From Nostoc sp. NIES-4103 (GTDB taxonomy: Bacteria > Cyanobacteriota > Cyanobacteriia > Cyanobacteriales > Nostocaceae), in contig NZ_AP018288.1 in NCBI RefSeq assembly GCF_002368335.1, positions 8,326,739-8,390,738 of the forward strand: a DNA stretch of 64,000 nucleotides, in the 5' to 3' direction. The notes beneath the pieces were generated by a model. It searched no databases and was not told the origin of the DNA. It saw only the letters and a list, made by a program, of their open reading frames with translations. Each line of letters begins with the position of its first letter. The stretch's first letter is position 1. Both the position numbers and the translations under genes were made by a program. Of this stretch, positions 47,047-56,049 are shown piece after piece.

Positions 47047-48384
47047 TTAATTTGATGAGGTGGGTCTAGCCATGAGGTCTTCATACATAGCGAGCATTTT
47101 TTGGACGTTAATCAGATGTTCTTGATACACTTGTGGCATTTCTCCACCTGGCTCAATTATTAATTCACCAATAGTATCATTTGCACATTCATTGATAGAG
47201 TCGATTAACAGATTTGGCATCGTAATATGTGCTTCGGCAATCTGTTTCAGAGCTGCATTAGTATTATCTTGCTCTACTATAACTTTTAAAGCTTGAATTT
47301 CATGCCCTGGTAATTTTTCTAAAAAATTAGTCCATTCTTCAGGTAAAATCTCAGATGTCTCGGCTGCAATTTCTGTTGACACTAAGGGTTCAATTAATTC
47401 TGCAAAAGGAAACGATTCAATTTCTTCTTCAGCAGTTGTATTTAAAGGCTCTTGAGTAAGTGTTTCTGTTTGTTGGAGTAATTCCCAGACTTGGCTTTGT
47501 AACAAATCACGTTCATCTTGTAATAATGAAATTTCACCTTTTAGCTGCTGTAACTCAGCTTGTTTTTCTAATGTTTGGCTATGTAATGAATTGAGGTTAA
47601 CTGCTGTATTTTCTTTTTCAACTTTTATAGCTGCAAGTAATTCATTTTGGTGATTAACCTCGGTTTCTAAATTTTGTAGTGTCATTCGCAGTTCGTAGAG
47701 TTTTTCTTCTAGTTGAGGTTTGAGTCTCCCTAGTAGAGTTAAATTGCTGTCAAGTTCTTGTTTTTTCTGTTGAAGCTCAGAAATATGATTTTGCAACTGA
47801 GCAATTTCCGAACGATATACATTACAATGCAATTCCAGACGACGTTTTTCTGCTGTCAGGTTTGAAAAGGAATTATTCAGTTCTGCTTTACTGTTTTCTA
47901 GAGTATGAAGTTCAGTTTTTAGGTTACTAGATTCTGCTTCTAGTTGCTTTTTCTGCCCAGCAAAATTTCCTAACTCTCGGTGAAGGCTATCCCTTTGGTT
48001 GCGGCATTCCAGGATTTGGTTTTGCAGTTGCTTTGATTCTGTATATAATAAATTCCGATGCTCTTCTATTTGGCTAATTTCTCTGACAATACGCGATTTC
48101 AGTGCCTCCATATCTTTAATTTTCTTGCGGAGGGAACCTAAAATCAGCAGTTCATGATTCCTACGTCGCTGATCTACAATCAAAGCTGCTGTATAGGTAG
48201 CAAGTACAGTAATTATAGCTGTGATTAAGGAGCGATTGAAGTCCCAGTTGGGAACGAGACTCAAGCCAAAACTCACACTAAAGGCAATTATGCCTAATAT
48301 AACTTTATTACTTACCATTGCTGATTGCATATTGCTAATTTTTAGCGTAGTTAAGTTGTCAGAATAAGTAGTCCTTAAGGTCAT
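47047..48384 (-). CDS. Membrane-anchored coiled-coil protein with TerB-C-like C-terminal domain
   Basis: 445 residues. Two hydrophobic segments near residues 28-44 and 52-68 (ILGIIAFSVSFGLSLVP, LITAIITVLATYTAALIV) form a hairpin anchor. Residues 75-310 are heptad-rich coiled coil (LESSNLKTELHTLENSKAEL and similar). Residues 330-440 contain HEIQALKVIVEQDNTNAALK, then LLIDSINECANDTIGELIIE, resembling TerB-C domains (the 'lI..iNe.A.d..Gd.lie' pattern). The first gene of the cassette with the ATPase and helicase, it likely tethers the ATPase/helicase to the membrane (inference). M19 (MQSAMVSNKV) is an alternative start. Confidence 0.75.
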   Translation of the reverse strand: MTLRTTYSDNLTTLKISNMQSAMVSNKVILGIIAFSVSFGLSLVPNWDFNRSLITAIITVLATYTAALIVDQRRRNHELLILGSLRKKIKDMEALKSRIVREISQIEEHRNLLYTESKQLQNQILECRNQRDSLHRELGNFAGQKKQLEAESSNLKTELHTLENSKAELNNSFSNLTAEKRRLELHCNVYRSEIAQLQNHISELQQKKQELDSNLTLLGRLKPQLEEKLYELRMTLQNLETEVNHQNELLAAIKVEKENTAVNLNSLHSQTLEKQAELQQLKGEISLLQDERDLLQSQVWELLQQTETLTQEPLNTTAEEEIESFPFAELIEPLVSTEIAAETSEILPEEWTNFLEKLPGHEIQALKVIVEQDNTNAALKQIAEAHITMPNLLIDSINECANDTIGELIIEPGGEMPQVYQEHLINVQKMLAMYEDLMARPTSSN

Positions 48385-48483
48385 TAGTTATTACATTGTT
48401 GTTTTGATGGCTTTGCTTGTAAGTAATTGTGCATAACATTGTTCTGTCAGTAATAAACAGGTACAATCACTAGTCAATTAATT

Positions 48484-49842
48484 TTAGATCTGCATGTCAG
48501 ATATATTTTTATTTTTAGCTAATCTTGCCAAGTCTGCTTTCAAGAAATCAACAAACTGGCGTGCTGTACGTCCAGAACGACCATTGTGGCGAGTTGCCCA
48601 CTGTAATGCTTGATATTCTAAATCTTCCTGGCTAATATTAATTTTGGCTTGTGCCGCTAAATGGTTTACTATTTTTAAATAAGTTTTCTGATCGGCTGGC
48701 TCAAAAGTTAAGGTTAGACCAAAGCGATCGCTAAACGAAAGCTTCTCCTGCATCGTATCCCATGCATGGACTTCTTCGTTGTCCTTGGGATTGGGTCTAT
48801 CTGCGAAAAATTCCCGAATTAAGTGACGACGGTTGGAAGTAGCATACACTACTACATTTTGTGGTCGTGCAGTTAAATTGCCTTCTAAAACCACTTTCAG
48901 CGCTTTAAAAGCATCATCATCTTCTTCAAAGGACAGGTCATCGACAAAGATGATAAATTTTTGTGGTACACAGCGCAACTGTTCCACAATTTGTGGTAAG
49001 TCTTTTAAGTCAGATTTTGCCACTTCCAGCAAGCGGAGTTTGCCAGTAGCACCATCACTATACTCATTTAACAAAGCTTTTACCAAAGAAGATTTTCCCG
49101 ACCCCCGGCTACCGTAAAGTAATACGTGCAGTGCCGTTTCTCCCGATAATAAAAACTCGGTATTTTTTAACAAGGCATCTCGCTGAGACTCGTAACCCAC
49201 AAGTGCATTCAGTTTCACAGGATCGGGATGACGGATGCCAACAAACTCACCAGCTTGCCAACGCAAAGCGCGATATTCAGCGAATAAACCCGTGCCAAAT
49301 TGTCGATAGTAAGCAGCTAATTCTTCTACACCATCAGCCCAATGTTCTAAATGTTGTAGAAACTGGATTTTCTCTAGACCTACCCCATCTAACTCTCTGT
49401 ACCACACAATAGGTGAAACTGGCAAATGGGCAACACCTTGCACCCACTCGCTTAAAGAAGCGCTGCTACATTCATAAAGACTCTGCAACACTTGTAAATC
49501 ATGCTGTGCTGCTGCTACTAAAGCAGGGGGTAAATTCTCAAATTCTTGTTGTTGAGCCAGCCTACTAAAAGGATTCTCACTGATGAGAATTTGAGTAATT
49601 AGGTAGTCTTCCCAATTTTGATTTTTAGCAGCCAAAGCATGGAAGTAATTGCCGTAGGCTTGGAGGCAACCTCTAGCATCGGCATCAGTGTAACGTATAG
49701 CTTGCAACAGGTCAAGAAATGCGGCCCCCACTTCGCCTTGGAGAACAGATTGGTAAAGTAAAAGAGAGGCTGCTTGACGCTGGAGGAATTGAACCTGGGT
49801 AAAGGATAAGGTACTTGCTGCTGGCATCGTTGGATTATCCAT
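48484..49842 (-). CDS. DUF815-family AAA ATPase
   Basis: 452 residues from ATG 49842. The N-terminal 200 residues are helical. The P-loop LLYGSRGSGKSSLVKALLNE is near residue 243, Walker B is FIIFVDDLSFE, and the sensor is VVVYATSNRRHLIREFF. FSDRFGLTLTF and a C-terminal lid with RTARQFVDFLKAD follow. This matches the DUF815 family of ATP-binding proteins found in many bacteria; the cellular role is unknown. It precedes the defence-like cassette on the same strand with a 100-bp gap and might be independent. It is divergent from the TMEM14 gene. Confidence 0.9.
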   Translation of the reverse strand: MDNPTMPAASTLSFTQVQFLQRQAASLLLYQSVLQGEVGAAFLDLLQAIRYTDADARGCLQAYGNYFHALAAKNQNWEDYLITQILISENPFSRLAQQQEFENLPPALVAAAQHDLQVLQSLYECSSASLSEWVQGVAHLPVSPIVWYRELDGVGLEKIQFLQHLEHWADGVEELAAYYRQFGTGLFAEYRALRWQAGEFVGIRHPDPVKLNALVGYESQRDALLKNTEFLLSGETALHVLLYGSRGSGKSSLVKALLNEYSDGATGKLRLLEVAKSDLKDLPQIVEQLRCVPQKFIIFVDDLSFEEDDDAFKALKVVLEGNLTARPQNVVVYATSNRRHLIREFFADRPNPKDNEEVHAWDTMQEKLSFSDRFGLTLTFEPADQKTYLKIVNHLAAQAKINISQEDLEYQALQWATRHNGRSGRTARQFVDFLKADLARLAKNKNISDMQI

Positions 49843-49929
49843 CAATCAACTAGGTGATGTAGCTAAACAGCTATGGTAAATTGTCTGCTGACCCTGGCAG
49901 CAAAATCAAAATCTACATAGGTTTTAACA

Positions 49930-50250
49930 ATGAATTTAAGTATAATTGCTGTCCTTGCCTATGGCATCTTAGCGATTGTTGGTGGCATCATTGGTTACAT
50001 TCAGGCTAATAGTAAAGTTTCCCTCTTCAGTGGTAGCATTAGCGGTTTATTATTGCTTTTAGCCGCTTATTTTCAATTCCAAGGACAATCCTGGGCTTTG
50101 ATTTTAGCAGCTTTGGTGACTGGTGTTTTGGTAGTTTTCTTTGCATTGAGATTGGCTAAAACACGTAAGTTTATGCCTGCGGGATTAATGACTATTTTAG
50201 GTGTGCTGGCATTGGTGGTGATGGTAAATCAACTTGTTGCTTTTAAGTAA
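49930..50250 (+). CDS. TMEM14-family membrane protein
   Basis: 106 residues with four hydrophobic segments and the small Gly-rich packing motifs of TMEM14/FAX proteins (YGILAIVGGIIGYIQANSKV, SLFSGSISGLLLLLAAYFQ, RKFMPAGLMTILGVLALV). Plant FAX relatives export fatty acids from plastids; cyanobacterial members are little studied. Single gene, divergent from the DUF815 gene. Confidence 0.9.
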   Translation: MNLSIIAVLAYGILAIVGGIIGYIQANSKVSLFSGSISGLLLLLAAYFQFQGQSWALILAALVTGVLVVFFALRLAKTRKFMPAGLMTILGVLALVVMVNQLVAFK

Positions 50251-50329
50251 CAATTATCCTCCTCTTGTTTTCAGACAATTATGGCTCTTTCTGCCTCAAA
50301 TCATTCTATATAGTACATGTATATTACTA

Positions 50330-50465
50330 TTTATGGGAATGGGGAGATAGGGGGATGAGGGGGATGAGGGAGATGGGGAGATGGGCGGGATGGGGAGAAT
50401 CACAACTGACAACTGACCACTGACAACTAACCCATGCCCCATGCCCCATGCCCAATGCCCTAAAT
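50330..50465. repeat. Low-complexity tandem repeats
   Basis: GGGGAGAT/GGGGGATGAG units, then ACTGACAACT/ACTGACC units and CCCATGCCCCATGC units, all in 130 bp. Characteristic interspersed repeats of this genome. Confidence 0.75.
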
Positions 50466-51121
50466 TATTAATATCTACTCAAAAATAAATTAATTCTTAG
50501 CTTGATAAAATATCCGGTTTTTTGCAATTTGTAATGATAAATAAAAATAATGTTGTGTTTTAAGCTGTTTCACATTTGGTGTTACATATCCAATTGTGTT
50601 GACTGTTGACTGCTTGTCATTGGTCAACGACCTCCTCGTTTCAAAGACACTACACGTAGCTTGCTTCTTTGTAGGAGTACACGAGTGATTATGCAAGGAA
50701 TATGTGCCTAATACCATTTATAAAAATATTTGCAACACATGAATCAGCTGTACGTCCCTAATCATGTATCTGTATCAGGTATTTCGTGAAATGGTATTAG
50801 CTTATTTTCGCTTGTTGAGGATCTGAAAGATTCCATCTACACTGCTCTACAAGAACAGCTTTGATCCATGGAGTAGGATCAATCACGCTCACAATGAATT
50901 GATTGTTGTTTATACTGCATCTAGCAGCATATCAGTAGAAGCAAAAATTCTCACTTTTTGATAAATATTTAGTAACCAAAAGCATCCATCTCAAGATAGT
51001 TTTTTTGGTCGATTACTCAGTAATTTTAGCAATATTTATGAGTCTGAAAAGCAGTAAACAACTGTAGTTTAATTTTTATTGAGAAAAGCAAAAAAAATGT
51101 TGTAAAAATTACACTAAATTT
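50466..51121. other. Gene-poor stretch
   Basis: AT-rich and without a convincing gene. On the reverse strand about 45 codons ending near 50800 read coherently (NNNQFIVSVIDPTPWIKAV, LVEQCRWNLSDPQQAKIS) but have no start or family match; possibly a relic. Confidence 0.4.
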
Positions 51122-51238
51122 ATGCTGGTAAAATCTTCAGTGCCCTCGAATGCCAGGAGAAACTATATGGTGTATGAGCAGGAATGCTATCTTTTATGCA
51201 GCTTGGTAGCTTGCAATAGTGTTGCACTCATCATTTAA
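51122..51238 (+). other. Possible small cysteine-containing peptide gene
   Basis: A 38-codon frame opens at ATG 51122. An internal ATG at 51167 has AGGAG 7 nt upstream and would give MVYEQECYLLCSLVACNSVA plus LII. Three Cys and two Ser lie in the C-terminal half. It lies 360 bp before the APH-like kinase/HopA1 pair on the same strand. Coding status and role are uncertain. Confidence 0.3.
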
Positions 51239-51601
51239 CATGCTACTGACTAGATATAGTCAAAATCGTGACATACGCAAAATCGTTAATTTTCTATATG
51301 TCAGGGAAATTTAGAGACAGAGTAATATGAAAGTGCTGGAATAAAAAACTCTATATCTATGTGAGTAAGTAACTAGATGATTTTAAAGATTTAATGCGGT
51401 ATACCACTAGAATTTAAAGTAAAGATAAAGGTTATCTTGCCATTTTGGCAGGATTTTATGCAAAAGATAAGATATGAATAAATTAGAGCAATCATGATTG
51501 TTACTAGCACAGTTGTTGCCGTCTACCGAAACTGCTAAAGCTAAATCAATCCCGACATTAGGTGATTTTCAAGAGCAATTTTACGAAGTAGGACATAATA
51601 C

Positions 51602-52840
51602 ATGTTATTACCACTGTCTTCTCACAACGTTATCCAGTATCTGCAAGATGCAGGTCTGTGTAGTTCGGAAGATGGCTCATTCAATGAGTCTGAGTTGCCA
51701 AAAAGTAGCAAGAATAATTTCAATCTATTGGTGACTCTAGGGGGTAATCGCCAACTACTAGTTAAACAAGAACGTAGGGTTGGAGGTGATGGAATTCCTC
51801 ATGAATTTTTTAATGAGTGGCTATTTCACCAATTGCTTCAGCAGTTTCCAGTTCTCGGTAACATTAGAGCGATCGCGCCATTAGTGCTACATTTTGACGA
51901 GGAAAATTCTATCCTTGTCCGTAACTACTTAAGTGAATATGTGGAACTGGGGAGATTTTACCGCCACAACGATATCTTCCCACCAGAAATTGCCAGTGCG
52001 ATCGCCATTACGTTGGCGGGACTGCACCGCGCCACTTTCCAACGGCAGGAATATCGTGAATTTATGTTAACTGCTCCCCAAGGACAGTTTCGCTATAACT
52101 TTTACAACCCTGCACAAGGGTTAAGCTCAATTGGGCCAGAGATTTTTGGCCAGATTCCCACTGAGGCGCTGAAATTTTACGTACTCTATCAACGTTACGA
52201 GAGTTTAGAGTCAGCGATCGCAGATTTGGCTTATGAATGGCAACCTTGTTGCTTGACTCACAACGACCTCAAGTTAGACAATATATTAATTCATTCCCGT
52301 TGGAATCAACTAGACAATTGCTTGGTGCGATTAATTGATTGGGAAGCTTGCGCTTGGGGTGATCCTGCCTTTGATTTGGGAACTCTAATAGCAAGCTATT
52401 TAGGAATTTGGTTGAAGAGTCTTGTGGTAGACCCCACCATTGAATTAGAAGAATCTCTACGTCTAGCAATGACACCGCTTGAGGTGATTCAACCTTCATT
52501 GCTGGCTCTCATTCGTGCTTATTTGAATGCTTTTCCCATGATTTTGGAGTATCGTAGTGACTTTCTAGTGCGAGTTATTCAGTTTGCAGGACTGGCACTA
52601 ATTCACCAAATTCAAGAAAGAATGCAGTGTCATAAATTCTTTGATAATGGTGATATTTATATGCTCCAAGTTGCTAAAAATTTACTTACCATACCAGAGC
52701 AATCTGTGATGAGTATTTTTGGTGTGAGTGAGTCAGAAATTGTTAGCCCTTTGGCACAAATTCATAAAATTACTCAGCCAGAAAAGGAGCAGCAGTTAGT
52801 GCGGATCTACTATGAAAAAACTCGCCTGCGTGGTTGTTAG
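51602..52840 (+). CDS. Aminoglycoside-phosphotransferase-like kinase
   Basis: 412 residues. The APH/choline-kinase fold is shown by the Brenner motif THNDLKLDNILIH near residue 219 and the metal-binding LIDWEACAWGDPAFDLGTL near 246. The N-terminal lobe has LLVKQERR (ATP-binding Lys). It phosphorylates a hydroxyl group, of a small molecule or peptide. Just after it lies a HopA1-family gene; this pair resembles the LxmK kinase and LxmY lyase of class V lanthipeptide synthetases. Start ATG 51602 gives a normal N-terminal lobe. Confidence 0.85.
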   Translation: MLLPLSSHNVIQYLQDAGLCSSEDGSFNESELPKSSKNNFNLLVTLGGNRQLLVKQERRVGGDGIPHEFFNEWLFHQLLQQFPVLGNIRAIAPLVLHFDEENSILVRNYLSEYVELGRFYRHNDIFPPEIASAIAITLAGLHRATFQRQEYREFMLTAPQGQFRYNFYNPAQGLSSIGPEIFGQIPTEALKFYVLYQRYESLESAIADLAYEWQPCCLTHNDLKLDNILIHSRWNQLDNCLVRLIDWEACAWGDPAFDLGTLIASYLGIWLKSLVVDPTIELEESLRLAMTPLEVIQPSLLALIRAYLNAFPMILEYRSDFLVRVIQFAGLALIHQIQERMQCHKFFDNGDIYMLQVAKNLLTIPEQSVMSIFGVSESEIVSPLAQIHKITQPEKEQQLVRIYYEKTRLRGC

Positions 52841-53029
52841 AAAAAGAGGCTGAACAATTCAAAAAGCAAAATTGTGAATTTTATATTTTGAGTTTTGAAT
52901 TTGTCATCTTTTTATTTATTAAAGCACCAAAAATTTGACAATCACAACTAACAACTGACCACTGACCACTGACAATCCTAAATAGACAACTTCTGTCACC
53001 CTCACTTATTTTTAATTTTGAATTGATTA

Positions 53030-54118
53030 ATGCTAGATGATTCTGTTAATCCCCTGATAAATTCTCTGTTCGATATTGCTGGCAATATCCAAATTGAGCC
53101 AAACTTTTGTATTCACCATCCGAGTTATCAGCCTTTTTCACTGCCGACTAAAGTAGCAGAAAGATTTCAACAAAATTCTCCTGCCTTACAACATAAATAT
53201 CTCTCGCTATTACTGCGAAATTTCCTCCACGGTATTTATTACAATGGTTCTCTACAAAGCATTTTAGCTGTCAAGAATGATAGTGCTAATTGTGCGCCAC
53301 ACCAAAATTTAGAGAACAATTCTATTTTGGAGATTGATTGGGAATTTTATGAGCAACTGCACGCTAACAATCACGGTAGCGGTTATTTCGACCCTAGTTG
53401 GCAAGTGTTGCGCCAAGAACCTGATGGTAGTATGGCAGTGACTAAAGGTGGTTTGACATTACACATTGAGCCAGATTGCCATCTCAAACCAAGTACAAAA
53501 ACTGCTAAAACTGGTGAATCAGTTGCTATTTGGATGCCTAAAAATCGACTGCAAAACGGGTGTTACTTAGCAGTGAGTAATGTGGGACACCAAAATCAGG
53601 GTAACCCAGACGAAGATTTGGGTACGGGAAGAATCTACTTTAATTTTACTGCATCTGGTGCGATCGCCCTCATGGATAGCTTGACACAGCAACTAAATGC
53701 TGCTGGTATTGCTTTTACGTTTCAGGTACTCTACAACCCCTGTGCATACGGGCGCTATGACTCTGGTGTACTCTACTTTGAACGTCACGACTATCCCGCA
53801 ATCCACAAAATACTTCAGGCTGTATACACAGAACATCAATCGTATTTTCAGACTGAAATTCCTCTGTTCACCAAGTTTTTAGCACCTGGGTTAGGTTTAG
53901 CTGAAGAACCAACCCAAAAATTTGCAGCGCGGGAAAGTTTTGGCTTGAACCGTTGCCAAATTCTCGCTAATGCTTTGATGGAAGCGTGGCAAAAAGGTAA
54001 AAACGCGATGGAGGAACGTATAAAGACAATTGATCAACATTTTGCACAGCATTTAATTGATTTGCAGCGTCCTTACCTCAATCCTAGTTCTGAGGATATA
54101 TATTACCCTTTAAAGTGA
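53030..54118 (+). CDS. T3SS effector HopA1-family protein
   Basis: 362 residues. HopA1 features: NNHGSGYFDPSWQVLRQEPD, RIYFNFTASGAIALMDSL, FQVLYNPCAYGRYDSGVLYF, FTKFLAPGLGLAEEPTQKFA, SFGLNRCQILANALMEAWQK and PYLNPSSEDIYYPLK. Plant-pathogen members are injected effectors, but no secretion system is present here; in actinobacteria a HopA1 homologue (LxmY) acts as the lyase of class V lanthipeptides. It follows the APH-like kinase gene by 190 bp. Confidence 0.9.
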   Translation: MLDDSVNPLINSLFDIAGNIQIEPNFCIHHPSYQPFSLPTKVAERFQQNSPALQHKYLSLLLRNFLHGIYYNGSLQSILAVKNDSANCAPHQNLENNSILEIDWEFYEQLHANNHGSGYFDPSWQVLRQEPDGSMAVTKGGLTLHIEPDCHLKPSTKTAKTGESVAIWMPKNRLQNGCYLAVSNVGHQNQGNPDEDLGTGRIYFNFTASGAIALMDSLTQQLNAAGIAFTFQVLYNPCAYGRYDSGVLYFERHDYPAIHKILQAVYTEHQSYFQTEIPLFTKFLAPGLGLAEEPTQKFAARESFGLNRCQILANALMEAWQKGKNAMEERIKTIDQHFAQHLIDLQRPYLNPSSEDIYYPLK

Positions 54119-54195
54119 GAAGTTTTGTTTTTACAGTAAAATTAATTTATAGAGCAAGTGATCAGCTTGCTCTTTTTAATTTCTAATTTTTCAAG

Positions 54196-54642
54196 ATGAC
54201 TTTTACTTATAACCGCACTGTTCGCTTTCGAGATACTGATGCTGCTCAAGTAGTATACTTTGCAAATGTTTTGGGTATTTGTCATGAAGCTTATGAAGAA
54301 TCTCTAGCAGCATCAGGGATTAATCTCAAAGATTTTTTTACTAATCCATCTGTAGCTTTCCCCATTGTTCATACTAGTGTAGATTTTTTTCGTCCGATGT
54401 TTTGTGGGGACAATTTGGTAATTAGTTTAATTCCCCAAAAGCTGGGTGTTGATAAGTTTGAAATTGCTTACGAAATTTCGGTTGCAGATGTAGTTGTTGC
54501 TAAGGCAATTACTCGGCATGTTTGTATTGATGCAAGTAGTAGAAGAAAGCAGGAGTTGCCTGAAGAAATTGTGAGTTGGTTGGAAACGAACCGCCAAGGC
54601 GCGGAGGGCGCGGAGAGAAGAAGGTTAAGAGAGGTTTTGTAG
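54196..54642 (+). CDS. menI: 1,4-dihydroxy-2-naphthoyl-CoA hydrolase
   Basis: 148 residues of the hot-dog thioesterase fold. [20 protein letters not shown] carries the catalytic Asp of the 4-hydroxybenzoyl-CoA thioesterase type, and [20 protein letters not shown] follows. The cyanobacterial enzyme (Slr0204 type) removes CoA from DHNA-CoA in phylloquinone biosynthesis. The last 18 bp overlap the convergent menE gene. The basic, low-complexity tail ([15 protein letters not shown]) is encoded by a GGCGCGGAGG repeat. Confidence 0.88.
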   Translation: MTFTYNRTVRFRDTDAAQVVYFANVLGICHEAYEESLAASGINLKDFFTNPSVAFPIVHTSVDFFRPMFCGDNLVISLIPQKLGVDKFEIAYEISVADVVVAKAITRHVCIDASSRRKQELPEEIVSWLETNRQGAEGAERRRLREVL

Positions 54643-56049
54643 GTATTCTGTGGCTATTTGCTGTAGTTGTTGGCGATTGATTTTACCTTGGGTGTTGTGG
54701 GGTAACTTTGGTAGAGGAATCCAGTGTTTAGGAATTTTAAATTTGCTGAGTTTGTTGTAAAGTTGGGTTTGAATTTCAATTATGGAAGTATTTGAATTGT
54801 TGGGGACGTAAAGGGCTGTTAATGCTTGTCCCCAATGTTGATCTGGGATACCAATGACGCAAATATCAGCAACCATTTGAGTTTCTCTAATGGCAGATTC
54901 AATTTCTATTGGGTAAATGTTTTCTCCACCTGTGATAATTTTGTCGCTGTTACGTCCGACAATATTTAAATGACCTTGTTCATCTAGAAATCCTAAATCA
55001 TCTGCTTGAAAATAATCCTGATTGTTCCAGATTTGAGGACAGTAGCCAAGGGCTAGAGATTTAGCCTGAATGGTGATGTTGCCTATTTGATTATAATTTA
55101 GGATTTGGCCTTGCTGATTGCGAATTGTTATTTTTGCATGGGGCAGAATTTGACCGCTACTAATTTTACCGTTGAGAAAATCATCGGGTTTGAGGGTAGC
55201 AATTTGAGAGGCGGTTTCTGTCATTCCATAGGTGGGTGCTAATTGAATGCGGTTAAATCTCGCTTTTTCTAGGAGTTCATGCCAAGCTGGCGCACCTCCT
55301 AAAAGTACAGTTTTAAATTGAGCTAGCCAATTGGTTAATTCTGGTTTTTGCAGGAGGCGTTGTAACTGTGTTGGAACTAAAGATATAAAAAAATCTGAGG
55401 TTTGAATATTGGGTATTTGACTAGGGTCTAATGTTTTGAATGGGATAACAGCTAATTGACCCCCAGTCAAAAAGGAACGCATAAATTGCATTAAACCACT
55501 GACGTGATATAGCGGTAACACACAAAAAGAATTGACTTGCTGTAGCTGAAAATATTCTACAAATCCTTGTACAGATGTTTTGAGAGTTTCCCAAGTGTGG
55601 ATGGCAAACTTAATCTGTCCCGATGAACCACCAGTAGGAATCATTATTAGTGGGGAGTGGGGAGTGGGGAGTGGAGAGTGGGGGGATGAGGGGGATGAGG
55701 GGGATGAGGGAGAATTTTGTTCCCAATTCCCAATTCCCAATTCCCAATTCCCAATTCCCCAAATTATATCTGGCTGTACTAAATTAAATACTTGTTGCCA
55801 TTCTTGTGTTCCCCAGTCGGGATTACACAAAAAAACTGAACAATTAGCAGCACAAGCAGCGATAAAACTTGCTAAAAATTTTACTGGCTCACGTTCAGCT
55901 AGGATAATTTTTATTGTTGATTTATATTTTAATAATTGGGTTAATTCTAAATATAATTCTTGGGTTAGTTCTGGAAGTTGATAACTGTTGTAATTAATCA
56001 GCCAATCATGTTGAATCTGGTTATTGAGATAGTCTAAAAGTCTTTCCAT
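54625..56049 (-). CDS. menE: 2-succinylbenzoate--CoA ligase
   Basis: 474 residues of the adenylate-forming family. The P-loop is [31 protein letters not shown] is the adenine-binding region, and [20 protein letters not shown] and [10 protein letters not shown] give the C-terminal hinge and catalytic Lys. It makes o-succinylbenzoyl-CoA for phylloquinone. Residues 98-134 (nt 55648-55758) are an insertion directly before the P-loop, encoded by GGGAATT heptamers and GGGGATGAG repeats ([14 protein letters not shown], then Ser/Pro-rich). It overlaps menC by 16 bp (56034-56049), so the two are coupled. Confidence 0.93.
   Translation of the reverse strand: MERLLDYLNNQIQHDWLINYNSYQLPELTQELYLELTQLLKYKSTIKIILAEREPVKFLASFIAACAANCSVFLCNPDWGTQEWQQVFNLVQPDIIWGIGNWELGIGNWEQNSPSSPSSPSSPHSPLPTPHSPLIMIPTGGSSGQIKFAIHTWETLKTSVQGFVEYFQLQQVNSFCVLPLYHVSGLMQFMRSFLTGGQLAVIPFKTLDPSQIPNIQTSDFFISLVPTQLQRLLQKPELTNWLAQFKTVLLGGAPAWHELLEKARFNRIQLAPTYGMTETASQIATLKPDDFLNGKISSGQILPHAKITIRNQQGQILNYNQIGNITIQAKSLALGYCPQIWNNQDYFQADDLGFLDEQGHLNIVGRNSDKIITGGENIYPIEIESAIRETQMVADICVIGIPDQHWGQALTALYVPNNSNTSIIEIQTQLYNKLSKFKIPKHWIPLPKLPHNTQGKINRQQLQQIATEYLQNLS

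Noticed and set aside
51498..51734. Reading frame overlapping the start of the APH-like kinase as a lanthipeptide precursor
   Set aside because: It has only a TTG start, no clear ribosome site, and its second half is just an out-of-frame reading of the kinase gene.
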